64,000 nucleotides of DNA from Photobacterium sanctipauli (GTDB lineage: Bacteria > Pseudomonadota > Gammaproteobacteria > Enterobacterales > Vibrionaceae): NCBI RefSeq assembly GCF_003026495.1, contig NZ_PYMA01000003.1, positions 372,001 through 436,000 on the forward strand. The letters are read 5' to 3'. Position 1 is the stretch's first letter. The number at the start of each line of letters is the position of its first letter. The notes beneath the pieces were generated by a model that saw nothing but the letters and a program-made list of their open reading frames with translations, was not told where the DNA came from and ran no database searches. Shown here one piece after another: positions 46,090 to 54,113 of this stretch. A program made the translations under genes and the position numbers.

Positions 46090-47496
46090 TTAAGATCCCT
46101 TAACCGCTGTCACTCGGTCAGCTTCAACGTAAGAGCCGATAGTTTTTCTGTACTCTTCCGGCGTGTTTACCGAATCTAGGTAAGACTGGTAGTGCGCTTT
46201 CACTTCATCCCAAGCGACCATGTCTTTGCCATCAGCAAACGGGAAGCTCATGACTTGCTCGTTCACTAGCATGCGTACTTGTAGATCAGATGGGTTATCT
46301 TGGTTTTCCAATAACTGCCAAATCATGTTGCCGCCCATTGGTACTTGGCCGTACTGCATCCAGCTCTCTTCGCGGTCACGGTCGTAGCCGCGATCCTGAA
46401 TTAGGCCAAGCGCAATATACAAGCCAGCCATACCGGCATCATGGCCAAAGCGAGCCTGGATATCAGACGCCGCCTTACCCTCTGCCGCCGCCGCAGTCGA
46501 GTTCAAAATGTCTTGTAGCAGTGGTTTACTCATGACCTGCTGGGCGCCCTGGTTCATTGCTGCTGGGCCAAAGTAGTAGAACTGCTCCCAGCGAATGATA
46601 TCGCGAAGCCAGGTGTAAGTTTCCTTACCTTCAGCAGTGTCGACGTAACTTTCAAACGGTGCACACATCTTAGCAACATAGTCTTGCGACGCATCTTGCT
46701 GACACAGACGGTACATGGCAAAGACCAACTCACCAGCTGAAGTTTGGTTCAAACCTTCAACATACTGCTCTGCCAAGTTCATCGCACTTTGGCTTGGTCG
46801 CTCAGTGTGGTAGTCGAAGTTATCCTGACGCATACGGTACATTGGTGGACGAACGTCATCATGGTAGAAGCGCATATCTGGGTTATTCGGGTGACCACTC
46901 TGTGGATCGATCAGGAAGTTGACCTCATCGCCTTGCGCTTTAACCGTCGCTTTCGCGACTTTTTCTACACCCTCAACAAAGCCATCTTGAGTTTGCTGGG
47001 CACGCAACGCACCGGAGTTACCAACAATCACCTCCAGCTTATCTTGATCCATTGCCTCAGCAGCTCGCTCACCAATGGCAATCATTTCTTCATAGCCTAG
47101 CTGGGTGATATGCCCCGCAGTGTCTTCGCTCCAAGCGTTAACGTAACCCTGGATGTCTTGCTGGTACTGCTTACCTTTTTCGGTCAGCTGACCACGTTCT
47201 GCCACTTTGCTGAACCAATCCGCCCACACATCCACCGACTCATGGCGGCCAGTCGCATAGCGAGAACCATGACGGCCCATGATATTGGTATGAACAACGT
47301 TGTAGCCCTCAGGTGCGGCTAGCTCACTATCTAGAATACCTTGCTGGACAGGGTAAGGGGTTTGACCGTACAAGAAGAAACTCCAGTGTGCGGTATCACC
47401 TGCCCACTCTGGGTTGCCGGTGTCGACAGAAGTAGCATCACTTGCAATAGCGCCCGCAGAAAAAGTAATAGCTAAGGCCAATAGCGATTTTTTCAT
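46090..47496 (-). CDS. Histidine acid phosphatase family protein (phytase/MINPP-like)
   Basis: This 468-residue secreted phosphatase has a signal peptide (about 1-18, ending AIASD) and the histidine phosphatase motif RHGSRYATGRHE, whose first His forms the phospho-enzyme. The late motif is HDAGMAG, supplying the second His and the acid Asp. Two late Cys residues may pair. The family includes phytases, glucose-1-phosphatases and inositol polyphosphate phosphatases; the substrate is not clear here. It follows the glycosidase-like gene on the same strand after 104 bp with a weak hairpin between, so it may be read through from that operon. Confidence 0.85.
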   Translation of the reverse strand: MKKSLLALAITFSAGAIASDATSVDTGNPEWAGDTAHWSFFLYGQTPYPVQQGILDSELAAPEGYNVVHTNIMGRHGSRYATGRHESVDVWADWFSKVAERGQLTEKGKQYQQDIQGYVNAWSEDTAGHITQLGYEEMIAIGERAAEAMDQDKLEVIVGNSGALRAQQTQDGFVEGVEKVAKATVKAQGDEVNFLIDPQSGHPNNPDMRFYHDDVRPPMYRMRQDNFDYHTERPSQSAMNLAEQYVEGLNQTSAGELVFAMYRLCQQDASQDYVAKMCAPFESYVDTAEGKETYTWLRDIIRWEQFYYFGPAAMNQGAQQVMSKPLLQDILNSTAAAAEGKAASDIQARFGHDAGMAGLYIALGLIQDRGYDRDREESWMQYGQVPMGGNMIWQLLENQDNPSDLQVRMLVNEQVMSFPFADGKDMVAWDEVKAHYQSYLDSVNTPEEYRKTIGSYVEADRVTAVKGS

Positions 47497-47557
47497 CTTA
47501 AACCTCGTGGTTATTTTTATTTCAATTTATTGGAAAATAATAGTTTTTAGTGTTTTA

Positions 47558-47585
47558 GGGCTGGCCAGATTTACCAAACCAGCCC
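47558..47585 (-). terminator. Weak hairpin after the first glycosidase-like gene
   Basis: GGGCTGG and CCAGCCC pair around a 14-nt loop, followed on the minus strand by TAAAAC. It may be a partial terminator before the phosphatase gene. Confidence 0.4.
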
Positions 47586-47600
47586 CTATTTTGATTTAAA

Positions 47601-49592
47601 TTAGCGGTACTGAAGCTCGACCATCTGGTGGCCTTTAATGGTTGGCACCGTGAACTCAATACGGCCATCGACAACCTCGAAAGGGATCTCCGTCAATTCA
47701 GGCACACAGGTCACACGGCTAACCGGCTTCTCCAGTTTCATCGAGAGCTTGGTGTTTGAAAGCGGGATAATATCTTCAACAATCAAGATATTTTCGCACT
47801 TAGACTCAGGGATATAGTGCAGTAAATGCACCACGGCACGCGCTGCCTCTTGCTGCTCGTTCACGGTACAAATTAACGAGCTTGGGCCGTCATGTTTCAC
47901 AATGGCGTCTGGCAGCAGCATATTGATGGCGTTGTGGACCAACTTCTTCACCCAATACGGCGCGCTCTCGGTGTATTGGTTAAAGACAGGGTGAGCAAAG
48001 TAGATGGCAGAACCGTTAGCTATCACTGCAGGGTAGCCCGCTTTACGCTTATCGACAGGGGCATGCATATGCGAGCAATAGTGCTCCCATGTACGGTTAA
48101 AGTAAGGCACCTTGGTATCGCAAATCACTTCTGCATCAGCCAATGGCTCTACCTGCAGCGCGCGCTGGTACATTGCATGCTCGACACTGTTCAAGCCATG
48201 TGCCATCTCACCGGTTGGGATAATGAAATCAGGACTATACGGGGCATCGCCCACCAACTTGGCGCCGAAGAGATCTGTCGCAAAGGCACTGCCTTCAACA
48301 TTCAAGCCTGAACGGTGAGAGGCAATAATACGACCGCCTTTCGCCACATAGTCTTCAAGCAATGCCGCCAACTTGCCATCAACCGGGACTTCATCTGGCA
48401 AGATCAAAAGCTTGTAATCATCAAAGCATGCTAGCGTGTCGATAATGTCGAACTGGAATCCCCCTTCGACCAATACGCGAGCGACCCCTTGCAGCACTTT
48501 GGCTTGGTCGCGGTGGTCAATCACATAGCGGAACTCTTCCGGGTTCAACACCGCAATCTCGTTGATGGCTTTCGCCCCCTCACACCAAGGTTCCTTCTTC
48601 TCAACTTGCGAATAAACATTACCGATTAGCTGATAGGTCGACGGGCATAGCGTGCCATCGGGCAACATCTGGTCGCCGATAGAACATTTACCATTCAGCG
48701 CCAACATGTGGAAGCATTCAAACTCCAATGCCGCTTGGTTTTTATAAGAATGGAAATCCCCCCAGTGGGTATGGAACTTACCCGTCATCCCAAGCACGTC
48801 TTCATGCAACGAGCGGGCATAACGAGCAATCACCGGGAAGTGATCATAGCCCCAACCACCTGTTGGCAGTGATTCCACTTCAAGGTGGTTGTAGTACTCC
48901 AGCACTTCACGGGTATCGGTGCCAATATGGCCCTGGTTATAAAACACCTCAGAGTCAGCTTGGAAACTACGGATATAGTCGGTGATGTCTTTTTTGAATT
49001 CAGCCATCATCTTGGTCGCGAAAGCCAAGCGCTGGTCGCGGTCGGTCACATCATAACCTTGCTCAAGCATATCGGTCCGACACCAATGGCATGAACACTC
49101 GTCGGTTTTCACGATATCCAGGAAGAAGCCGTCTGCCTTGAACGAAGTCAAAATATCTTTCAGGTGATCTTTTAGAAAATCACGGTAAGGCGTATTCACA
49201 CAGAGATCGCGGCGGAAAGTCGCATCATACGCGCCAGCCGTTGGTTTCGCTTCGCTATCTAGGCGTAGCCACTCTGGGTGGCGCTCGGCTGTATACTGAT
49301 CCCATTGAATCGTCGTATAAACCGGTACACGGATACCGCGCTTGTGCAGCTCTTCAACCTGCTCTTTAAACAGGTGCTTATTCTGCAGGTTCGGGTGAAT
49401 ACGCTCTGGATGCTCCTTCGAGTCATAATACAGCCAACCGTGATGGCAACGTGAAAAGCAGGTAATGGAATTAATACGCGCGGCTTCCACCATATCGGCA
49501 AATGCCACGGCATCGAAGTCTTCAGCTATTCCATCGATTTTCTCACTGGTGTGAAAATCAAGGTGAATTTGTCGAAAAGGAAGATGTGACAC
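47601..49592 (-). CDS. Putative glycoside hydrolase with GH42-like trimerisation domain (copy 1)
   Basis: This 663-residue cytoplasmic protein has an N-terminal TIM-barrel-like domain of the hypothetical glycosyl hydrolase 6 type (about 1-330), a beta-galactosidase trimerisation-like GATase fold (about 345-560) and a C-terminal beta domain. FFLDI (Asp159), NHLEVESLP and SIGDQMLPDG are likely active-site segments. Cys131 and C-x-C-x2-C at 166-171 resemble the four-Cys zinc site of GH42. The GTG start has GGAG 7 nt upstream. There is no signal peptide, so the substrate must be imported. It lies 81 bp after the EIIC gene, downstream of a LacI-type operator. A second copy (57327-59315) is about 70% identical over the first 100 residues. 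No substrate is assigned. Confidence 0.8.
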   Translation of the reverse strand: MSHLPFRQIHLDFHTSEKIDGIAEDFDAVAFADMVEAARINSITCFSRCHHGWLYYDSKEHPERIHPNLQNKHLFKEQVEELHKRGIRVPVYTTIQWDQYTAERHPEWLRLDSEAKPTAGAYDATFRRDLCVNTPYRDFLKDHLKDILTSFKADGFFLDIVKTDECSCHWCRTDMLEQGYDVTDRDQRLAFATKMMAEFKKDITDYIRSFQADSEVFYNQGHIGTDTREVLEYYNHLEVESLPTGGWGYDHFPVIARYARSLHEDVLGMTGKFHTHWGDFHSYKNQAALEFECFHMLALNGKCSIGDQMLPDGTLCPSTYQLIGNVYSQVEKKEPWCEGAKAINEIAVLNPEEFRYVIDHRDQAKVLQGVARVLVEGGFQFDIIDTLACFDDYKLLILPDEVPVDGKLAALLEDYVAKGGRIIASHRSGLNVEGSAFATDLFGAKLVGDAPYSPDFIIPTGEMAHGLNSVEHAMYQRALQVEPLADAEVICDTKVPYFNRTWEHYCSHMHAPVDKRKAGYPAVIANGSAIYFAHPVFNQYTESAPYWVKKLVHNAINMLLPDAIVKHDGPSSLICTVNEQQEAARAVVHLLHYIPESKCENILIVEDIIPLSNTKLSMKLEKPVSRVTCVPELTEIPFEVVDGRIEFTVPTIKGHQMVELQYR

Positions 49593-49673
49593 AGTTGTTC
49601 TCCATAAACTCTAAGTTAACTATTTGGGTTGAGCACGTATGCTCGAAATTCTTTCGTTATTGCTTAACTGGAT

Positions 49674-51029
49674 TTAAACGCTCGCTTTTGGCTCAAGCTC
49701 TTTGCTCTCAGTTTCAGCCTCGGTAACATCATTGTTCTTAGCGCGTGCTTCCGCTTCTTTTGCCAAGCATTGCTTCTCGAACATTTTGAAAAATGGATAA
49801 TAAATCAGGACATTAAGCGCGATGATAGACACACTCAGAATAATCGCCCGGTAATCACCGCCTGTTGTCAGGAAGGCGCCAATCGGAGCAGGTGTTGTCC
49901 ACGGTGCCATCAGGAACATCTTGCCAACCAAGCCCAAATCAACCACGGCATATGCGACAACCGCATTGGCAACAGGAGCCAGAATCAATGGGATGAAGAA
50001 CGTTGGGTTCAACAGCATTGGCAAACCGTAGTAAACCGGATCACTGATTGAGAAAATGGCAGGCACAATACCGATGCGGCCTATTGAGCGCATATGTACC
50101 GAACGGCTTCTCACCAATAGGAATGTCAGTGCCAACAAGCCACCAGTTGCACCATGCACGATGTAGAAGTCCCAGAAGGAATTGGTCACGATGAACATCA
50201 TTTCTTCACCGGCCTGCATCGCATTGAGGTTTGCCGTCATATTAGTGATCAAGAATGGCGTCCATAGCTGCATCAAAATGAGCGAGCCCGGAATACCACA
50301 AAACAGCAGCAGGTGAGTGACAAAAGAGAACAGAACAATGGCGCCCATTGAGTCACTGGCTTTCACTAACGGTGCTAGCCAATCCATCAGCAGCTGCGGA
50401 ATAGGTTGGCCAAAGTTGCTTTCAAACCACATCACTGCTGGGAAGATAGTGATCACTACCGCCAACATTGGAATGATCATATTGAGCGAATCGGCTACCG
50501 CACTCGGTACCTCTTTCGGTAAGCGGAAGCAGATATTGTATTTTTCCAGTAACCGGGTCAGTTCAACCGTAAAAAAGGCGATGAACATAGCGGGAATAAG
50601 GCCGCTGCCCCCCATATAGGAAATCGTCATTTGATCGCCTGAATACGGGCCGCATACCAATAAGAATGTCATTACCGAAAGCAGCGCGGCTGGCATTGGT
50701 TCGCGCTTGTAGGCCTTTGCCAATTTATAGGCAATCGTGGCAGAAACAAATAATGCAATCGAATTAAATGACATTTGGAATACACGCCACAGCGGATCAG
50801 AAACCGATTCGGTTAAATTCCACCACGCCTGGCCAATAGCAAATGTGGTATCGCGGTCAAACGGTGGGAATAGCAATATCAGCATAAAGCTACCCACGAT
50901 TAGAAATGGTAAAGCGAGAATAAAACCTTCCCGTATTGCAATGATATACGGGTGTTTTTCCATTTTTTCACCATATGGCTGAATATGTGTTTCCATAAAG
51001 TGAGTAAAGCGACTTAACCACTGGTTCAT
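49674..51029 (-). CDS. Orphan PTS EIIC-like permease (cellobiose/lichenan type), catalytic residues altered
   Basis: This 451-residue inner membrane protein has the EIIC fold of the lactose/cellobiose PTS family, about ten membrane segments. No EIIA, EIIB or HPr gene is in the window. In characterised ChbC proteins a His in GIHG and a Glu in NEP face the sugar 6-hydroxyl and serve phosphotransfer. Here the first reads GIPG (residues 245-248) and the second reads SDP (329-331). It may therefore transport without phosphorylation, which fits the ATP-dependent FGGY kinase in the same regulon. GGAGAGG precedes the ATG, and a perfect LacI-type operator sits 15 bp upstream. The tail is acidic and Lys/Glu-rich. 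Confidence 0.85.
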   Translation of the reverse strand: MNQWLSRFTHFMETHIQPYGEKMEKHPYIIAIREGFILALPFLIVGSFMLILLFPPFDRDTTFAIGQAWWNLTESVSDPLWRVFQMSFNSIALFVSATIAYKLAKAYKREPMPAALLSVMTFLLVCGPYSGDQMTISYMGGSGLIPAMFIAFFTVELTRLLEKYNICFRLPKEVPSAVADSLNMIIPMLAVVITIFPAVMWFESNFGQPIPQLLMDWLAPLVKASDSMGAIVLFSFVTHLLLFCGIPGSLILMQLWTPFLITNMTANLNAMQAGEEMMFIVTNSFWDFYIVHGATGGLLALTFLLVRSRSVHMRSIGRIGIVPAIFSISDPVYYGLPMLLNPTFFIPLILAPVANAVVAYAVVDLGLVGKMFLMAPWTTPAPIGAFLTTGGDYRAIILSVSIIALNVLIYYPFFKMFEKQCLAKEAEARAKNNDVTEAETESKELEPKASV

Positions 51030-51043
51030 GACCTCTCCATAGA

Positions 51044-51065
51044 TTTGCTAACACGACTTAGCAAA
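51044..51065. promoter_or_regulatory. LacI-type operator before the EIIC gene (site 1)
   Basis: TTTGCTAA-N6-TTAGCAAA, an 8-bp perfect inverted repeat 15 bp upstream of the EIIC start. Over all 22 positions it is the exact reverse complement of site 2 at 52452-52473. Confidence 0.85.
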
Positions 51066-51093
51066 AAGGTTACTCGAAGAATTAGAAAGGTAT

Positions 51094-51109
51094 TGTGATC
51101 ATTCTCAAC
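51094..51109. promoter_or_regulatory. CRP-like site upstream of the EIIC gene
   Basis: TGTGA-N6-TCAAC, one perfect and one partial half site, 28 bp beyond the LacI-type operator. Catabolite control would suit a sugar operon. Confidence 0.4.
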
Positions 51110-51243
51110 ATTAGAAAAAGAAATTATTTTTTTATTAATAAAGAAGATTTAGTTCACAAATAGTTATTATCGAACGTGAATTAATGAGGAGGTAATATAT
51201 AGGAATTTGCAGGTAATATAGGTAAGAAAGTATTTTCAAGTAT

Positions 51244-51278
51244 TAAAAAAGCGAGTAAAAGTAACCTCTTACTCGCTT
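51244..51278 (-). terminator. Terminator of the LacI-family gene
   Basis: AAGCGAGTAA and its complement flank a 10-nt loop; on the minus strand six T residues follow. It separates the regulator from the EIIC operon. Confidence 0.88.
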
Positions 51279-51284
51279 CATGTA

Positions 51285-52268
51285 TTAAGTTCTAACGACA
51301 ATTTTGGGCGGGATAATATATTGCCTTTGCTCTATTGATTCACCCTTGATTAGCTTTTGCATAATATCCAAAGCCCGGAAAGACAAAGCGGGAATATCCT
51401 GCTGAACGGCAATCACAGGATTTTGTAGCAAGCCAAGCATGGAGTGATCATCGAAAGAACCGACAATAATGTCACTCGGAATATTCTGATAGTTTTTACG
51501 CAGAAACTCCATCGCTCCTTCCAAAATCGGCAGTGAAATCGTCACCAAGCCAGACGGAATCCCCCCCTGCTGCTTACACAAGGCTTCCATCAAGCGGTAG
51601 CCCGTTGCCCGCTCGGTTTTTCCGTCAATTAAAATCGCACTGTCGTCAATTTTGAACACAGACTTGAAACCACGTACACGCGCCTGAACCGTTGGCAAGT
51701 AGCTATCCGAGCCCAAAATATATAACTCAGACGACAGCTTGGCGAGCTCGGCAGCCAGCAATCGGCCACCTTCGTCATTGTCTGTCGCAACAACAGGGCG
51801 ATCAGTGGTATAGAAGTCTCGGTCGAGGAAGACAATGGGTGTTTTTTGTTTTTTCTTGCCGAGTACTTTTTGCCTTTCGGCCGAAGGCGGCGTTACAAAC
51901 AGACCATCGACGTCGCGGCTAAGCAAATTTTGTACAACCTGCTCTTCCACTTCTTCGTCATCGGCAGTGCAGGCAGTGATCAGCTGATAGCCAACCTCTC
52001 GACAGTCTCGCTCCAGCTTCTCAGCTAAGGCAGAAAAGAATGGGTTCGTCAGACTAGGGACAACTAAGCCAAGGGTTTGCGTTTTTTTCAATTTTAAGCT
52101 GCGCGCAGTTTGGTTTAGCACATAACCGTACTCATCAATGATGGCTTTTACCTTGTTTTTGGTCTTCTCACTAATGCGGTATTTTTCATCTTGCCCGTTT
52201 ATCACTAGGCGGACAGTGGTGACAGATACCCCTGCAAGCTTTGCAATTTCATCAACTGTTTTTGCCAT
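51285..52268 (-). CDS. LacI-family transcriptional regulator of the glycoside regulon
   Basis: This 327-residue regulator has a LacI helix-turn-helix and hinge (about 1-60: TVDEIAKLAGVSVTTVRLVINGQ, then LNQTARSLKLKKTQTLG) and a periplasmic-binding-like sugar-sensing domain (about 62-327, with PSLTNPFFSALAEKLERD and FLDRDF). The recognition helix carries TTVRLV. It lies between the EIIC operon and the divergent kinase operon; the identical palindromes before both are its likely targets, together with two further copies at 57 and 59.5 kb. It is transcribed on its own. Confidence 0.93.
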   Translation of the reverse strand: MAKTVDEIAKLAGVSVTTVRLVINGQDEKYRISEKTKNKVKAIIDEYGYVLNQTARSLKLKKTQTLGLVVPSLTNPFFSALAEKLERDCREVGYQLITACTADDEEVEEQVVQNLLSRDVDGLFVTPPSAERQKVLGKKKQKTPIVFLDRDFYTTDRPVVATDNDEGGRLLAAELAKLSSELYILGSDSYLPTVQARVRGFKSVFKIDDSAILIDGKTERATGYRLMEALCKQQGGIPSGLVTISLPILEGAMEFLRKNYQNIPSDIIVGSFDDHSMLGLLQNPVIAVQQDIPALSFRALDIMQKLIKGESIEQRQYIIPPKIVVRT

Positions 52269-52451
52269 ACTGCCTTCTAATTCTCTCTTTTAACTGGTGT
52301 TTTAGGTACCAACGTAACCTCTGGATGGAAAGCATCTTAGCGACTTATCTCTATCCGCGTCTAGCAGATTACCAAATATTTGACCTTAATCAGCATTTTT
52401 TACAATTCCTACCAGATCAATATTGCAGACTCTACAATGATCGTGATAGCT

Positions 52452-52473
52452 TTTGCTAAGTCGTGTTAGCAAA
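52452..52473. promoter_or_regulatory. LacI-type operator before the FGGY kinase gene (site 2)
   Basis: TTTGCTAA-N6-TTAGCAAA, 12 bp upstream of the kinase ATG; it should block transcription just after the start site. A TACAAT -10-like box lies at 52433-52438, and an extra half site TTAGCAA overlaps the kinase start. Confidence 0.85.
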
Positions 52474-52485
52474 TAGGTCTTAGCA

Positions 52486-54084
52486 ATGGAAAATTTATAC
52501 ATCGGCGTTGATGTTGGTTCAGGCAGTGCTCGTGCAGGGCTCTTCGACGCAAAAGGAAAGAAACTGGCGCAAAGCACCAGTGCCATCTTGCAGTTCCGTC
52601 CTAAAAAAGACTTTGTTGAGCAGTCATCCGACGATATTTGGGCGCAGGTTTGTCACGTGGTGAAAACGGTTGTCCAGCTCGCCAACGTCAAACCGGATCA
52701 AGTGAAAGGCATTGGTTTTGATGCCACCTGCTCGCTGGTTGCGCTTGATGCAGAAGATCAACCTGTCTCGGTATCACCGACAGGGGATCCTCAGCAAAAC
52801 ATCATCATGTGGATGGATCACCGTGCGCTGGTTGAAACGAAAGAGATCAACGCAACTAACAGCAAAGTATTGGATTTTGTTGGCGGCGAAGTCAGCCCAG
52901 AGATGGAGCTACCTAAGCTGAAATGGTTGAAGCGCCATTTACCCGAACAATACCAGCAAGTTTCGCGCTTTTTTGATCTGGCCGATTTTCTGGTTTACCG
53001 CTCGTCCGGCGAAGACATCCGCAGTACTTGCACCAAAGTCTGTAAATGGACTTACCTTGCCCATGATAAGCAATGGGACGAAGCCTTGTTCAAGCAACTC
53101 GATCTAATGGATCTGCTAAATGAAGGCAAGATCGGCCAAGCCATCGTTCAACCGGGAACACCGGCAGGCAAGCTCACAACCAATGCAGCCAATGAACTGG
53201 GGCTAACCACCAACACGATTGTCGCTGTCGGGATGATTGATGCCCACGCAGGCGGCGTTGGTATTATCGGCAAGCAACCAGAATCAACCCTGGCCATTAT
53301 CGGCGGTACATCCTCTTGCCATATGGCAGTCAGCAAGAAGCCGATTTATGTCAAAGGGGTTTGGGGTCCCTACTGGGATGCCATGGTGCCAGATATGTGG
53401 CTGAGCGAAGGTGGTCAATCTGCCGCAGGTGCGCTTATCGATCATGTGATCCGCACCCACGCATTCTATGGCGAGCTTATCGCGATGGCGGAAGAGCAAG
53501 GCTGCAGCGAATACGAGTTGCTCAATAACGAAGTGCTGCTTTTGGAAGCCAATGACCCTTACTTTATGGCCAACTTCCACATGCTGGGCTACCACCATGG
53601 CAACCGCTCACCACGGGCGAACCCGCACCTTAAAGGAATGGTCTGCGGGCTGACGCTTAATGCGGGGCTAACCGAATTAGCCATCCAATACATGGCAGCG
53701 ATCCAGTCGGTCTCGTACGGTACTCGCCATATTATCGAAACCATGAACGAGGCCGGCCACGCTATCAAGCGCATCAACATGTGCGGCGGTGGTACCAAGA
53801 ACCCACTATGGCTGCGTGAACATGCCAATGCGACAGGTTGCGAAATTGTCCTCAGCACCGAAGACGAAGCCGTGATCTTAGGCTCGGCAATGCTGGCCGC
53901 TACAGCATGCAAAGAACACGAACACTTAACCGATGCGATGGCAGCCATGTCTTCTGAAGGCAAGGTGATCCAGCCGGAGCCTCACACCAAAGCATTCCAT
54001 GATGCCAAGTACCAGGTTTTCCATGCGTTGTATGAAGACCAAATACGCTACGACGCCATCATGAGCGAATTTAAAACCAAGTAA
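52486..54084 (+). CDS. FGGY-family carbohydrate kinase (ribulokinase-like)
   Basis: This 532-residue cytoplasmic ATP-dependent sugar kinase has the phosphate-1 motif IGVDVGSGSARAGLFD at residues 5-20, a sugar site with DATCSLVALD and MWMDHRA, the GGTSSCHMAVS motif typical of the D-ribulokinase/YDR109C-like subgroup, and an adenosine motif MCGGGTKNPLWLREHANATG. It probably phosphorylates a ketopentose or a 6-deoxyketohexose made by the isomerase encoded 29 bp downstream. The ribosome site is poor (TAGG), and a LacI-type operator is 12 bp upstream. It is the first gene of a kinase-isomerase-MFS operon. Confidence 0.9.
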   Translation: MENLYIGVDVGSGSARAGLFDAKGKKLAQSTSAILQFRPKKDFVEQSSDDIWAQVCHVVKTVVQLANVKPDQVKGIGFDATCSLVALDAEDQPVSVSPTGDPQQNIIMWMDHRALVETKEINATNSKVLDFVGGEVSPEMELPKLKWLKRHLPEQYQQVSRFFDLADFLVYRSSGEDIRSTCTKVCKWTYLAHDKQWDEALFKQLDLMDLLNEGKIGQAIVQPGTPAGKLTTNAANELGLTTNTIVAVGMIDAHAGGVGIIGKQPESTLAIIGGTSSCHMAVSKKPIYVKGVWGPYWDAMVPDMWLSEGGQSAAGALIDHVIRTHAFYGELIAMAEEQGCSEYELLNNEVLLLEANDPYFMANFHMLGYHHGNRSPRANPHLKGMVCGLTLNAGLTELAIQYMAAIQSVSYGTRHIIETMNEAGHAIKRINMCGGGTKNPLWLREHANATGCEIVLSTEDEAVILGSAMLAATACKEHEHLTDAMAAMSSEGKVIQPEPHTKAFHDAKYQVFHALYEDQIRYDAIMSEFKTK

Positions 54085-54113
54085 AACGAATGAATAAGTC
54101 TGGAGATAGATTA

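Noticed and set aside
49674..51029. A complete PTS including EIIA and EIIB
   Set aside because: No EIIA, EIIB or HPr-like sequence was found near the EIIC gene or elsewhere in the window.
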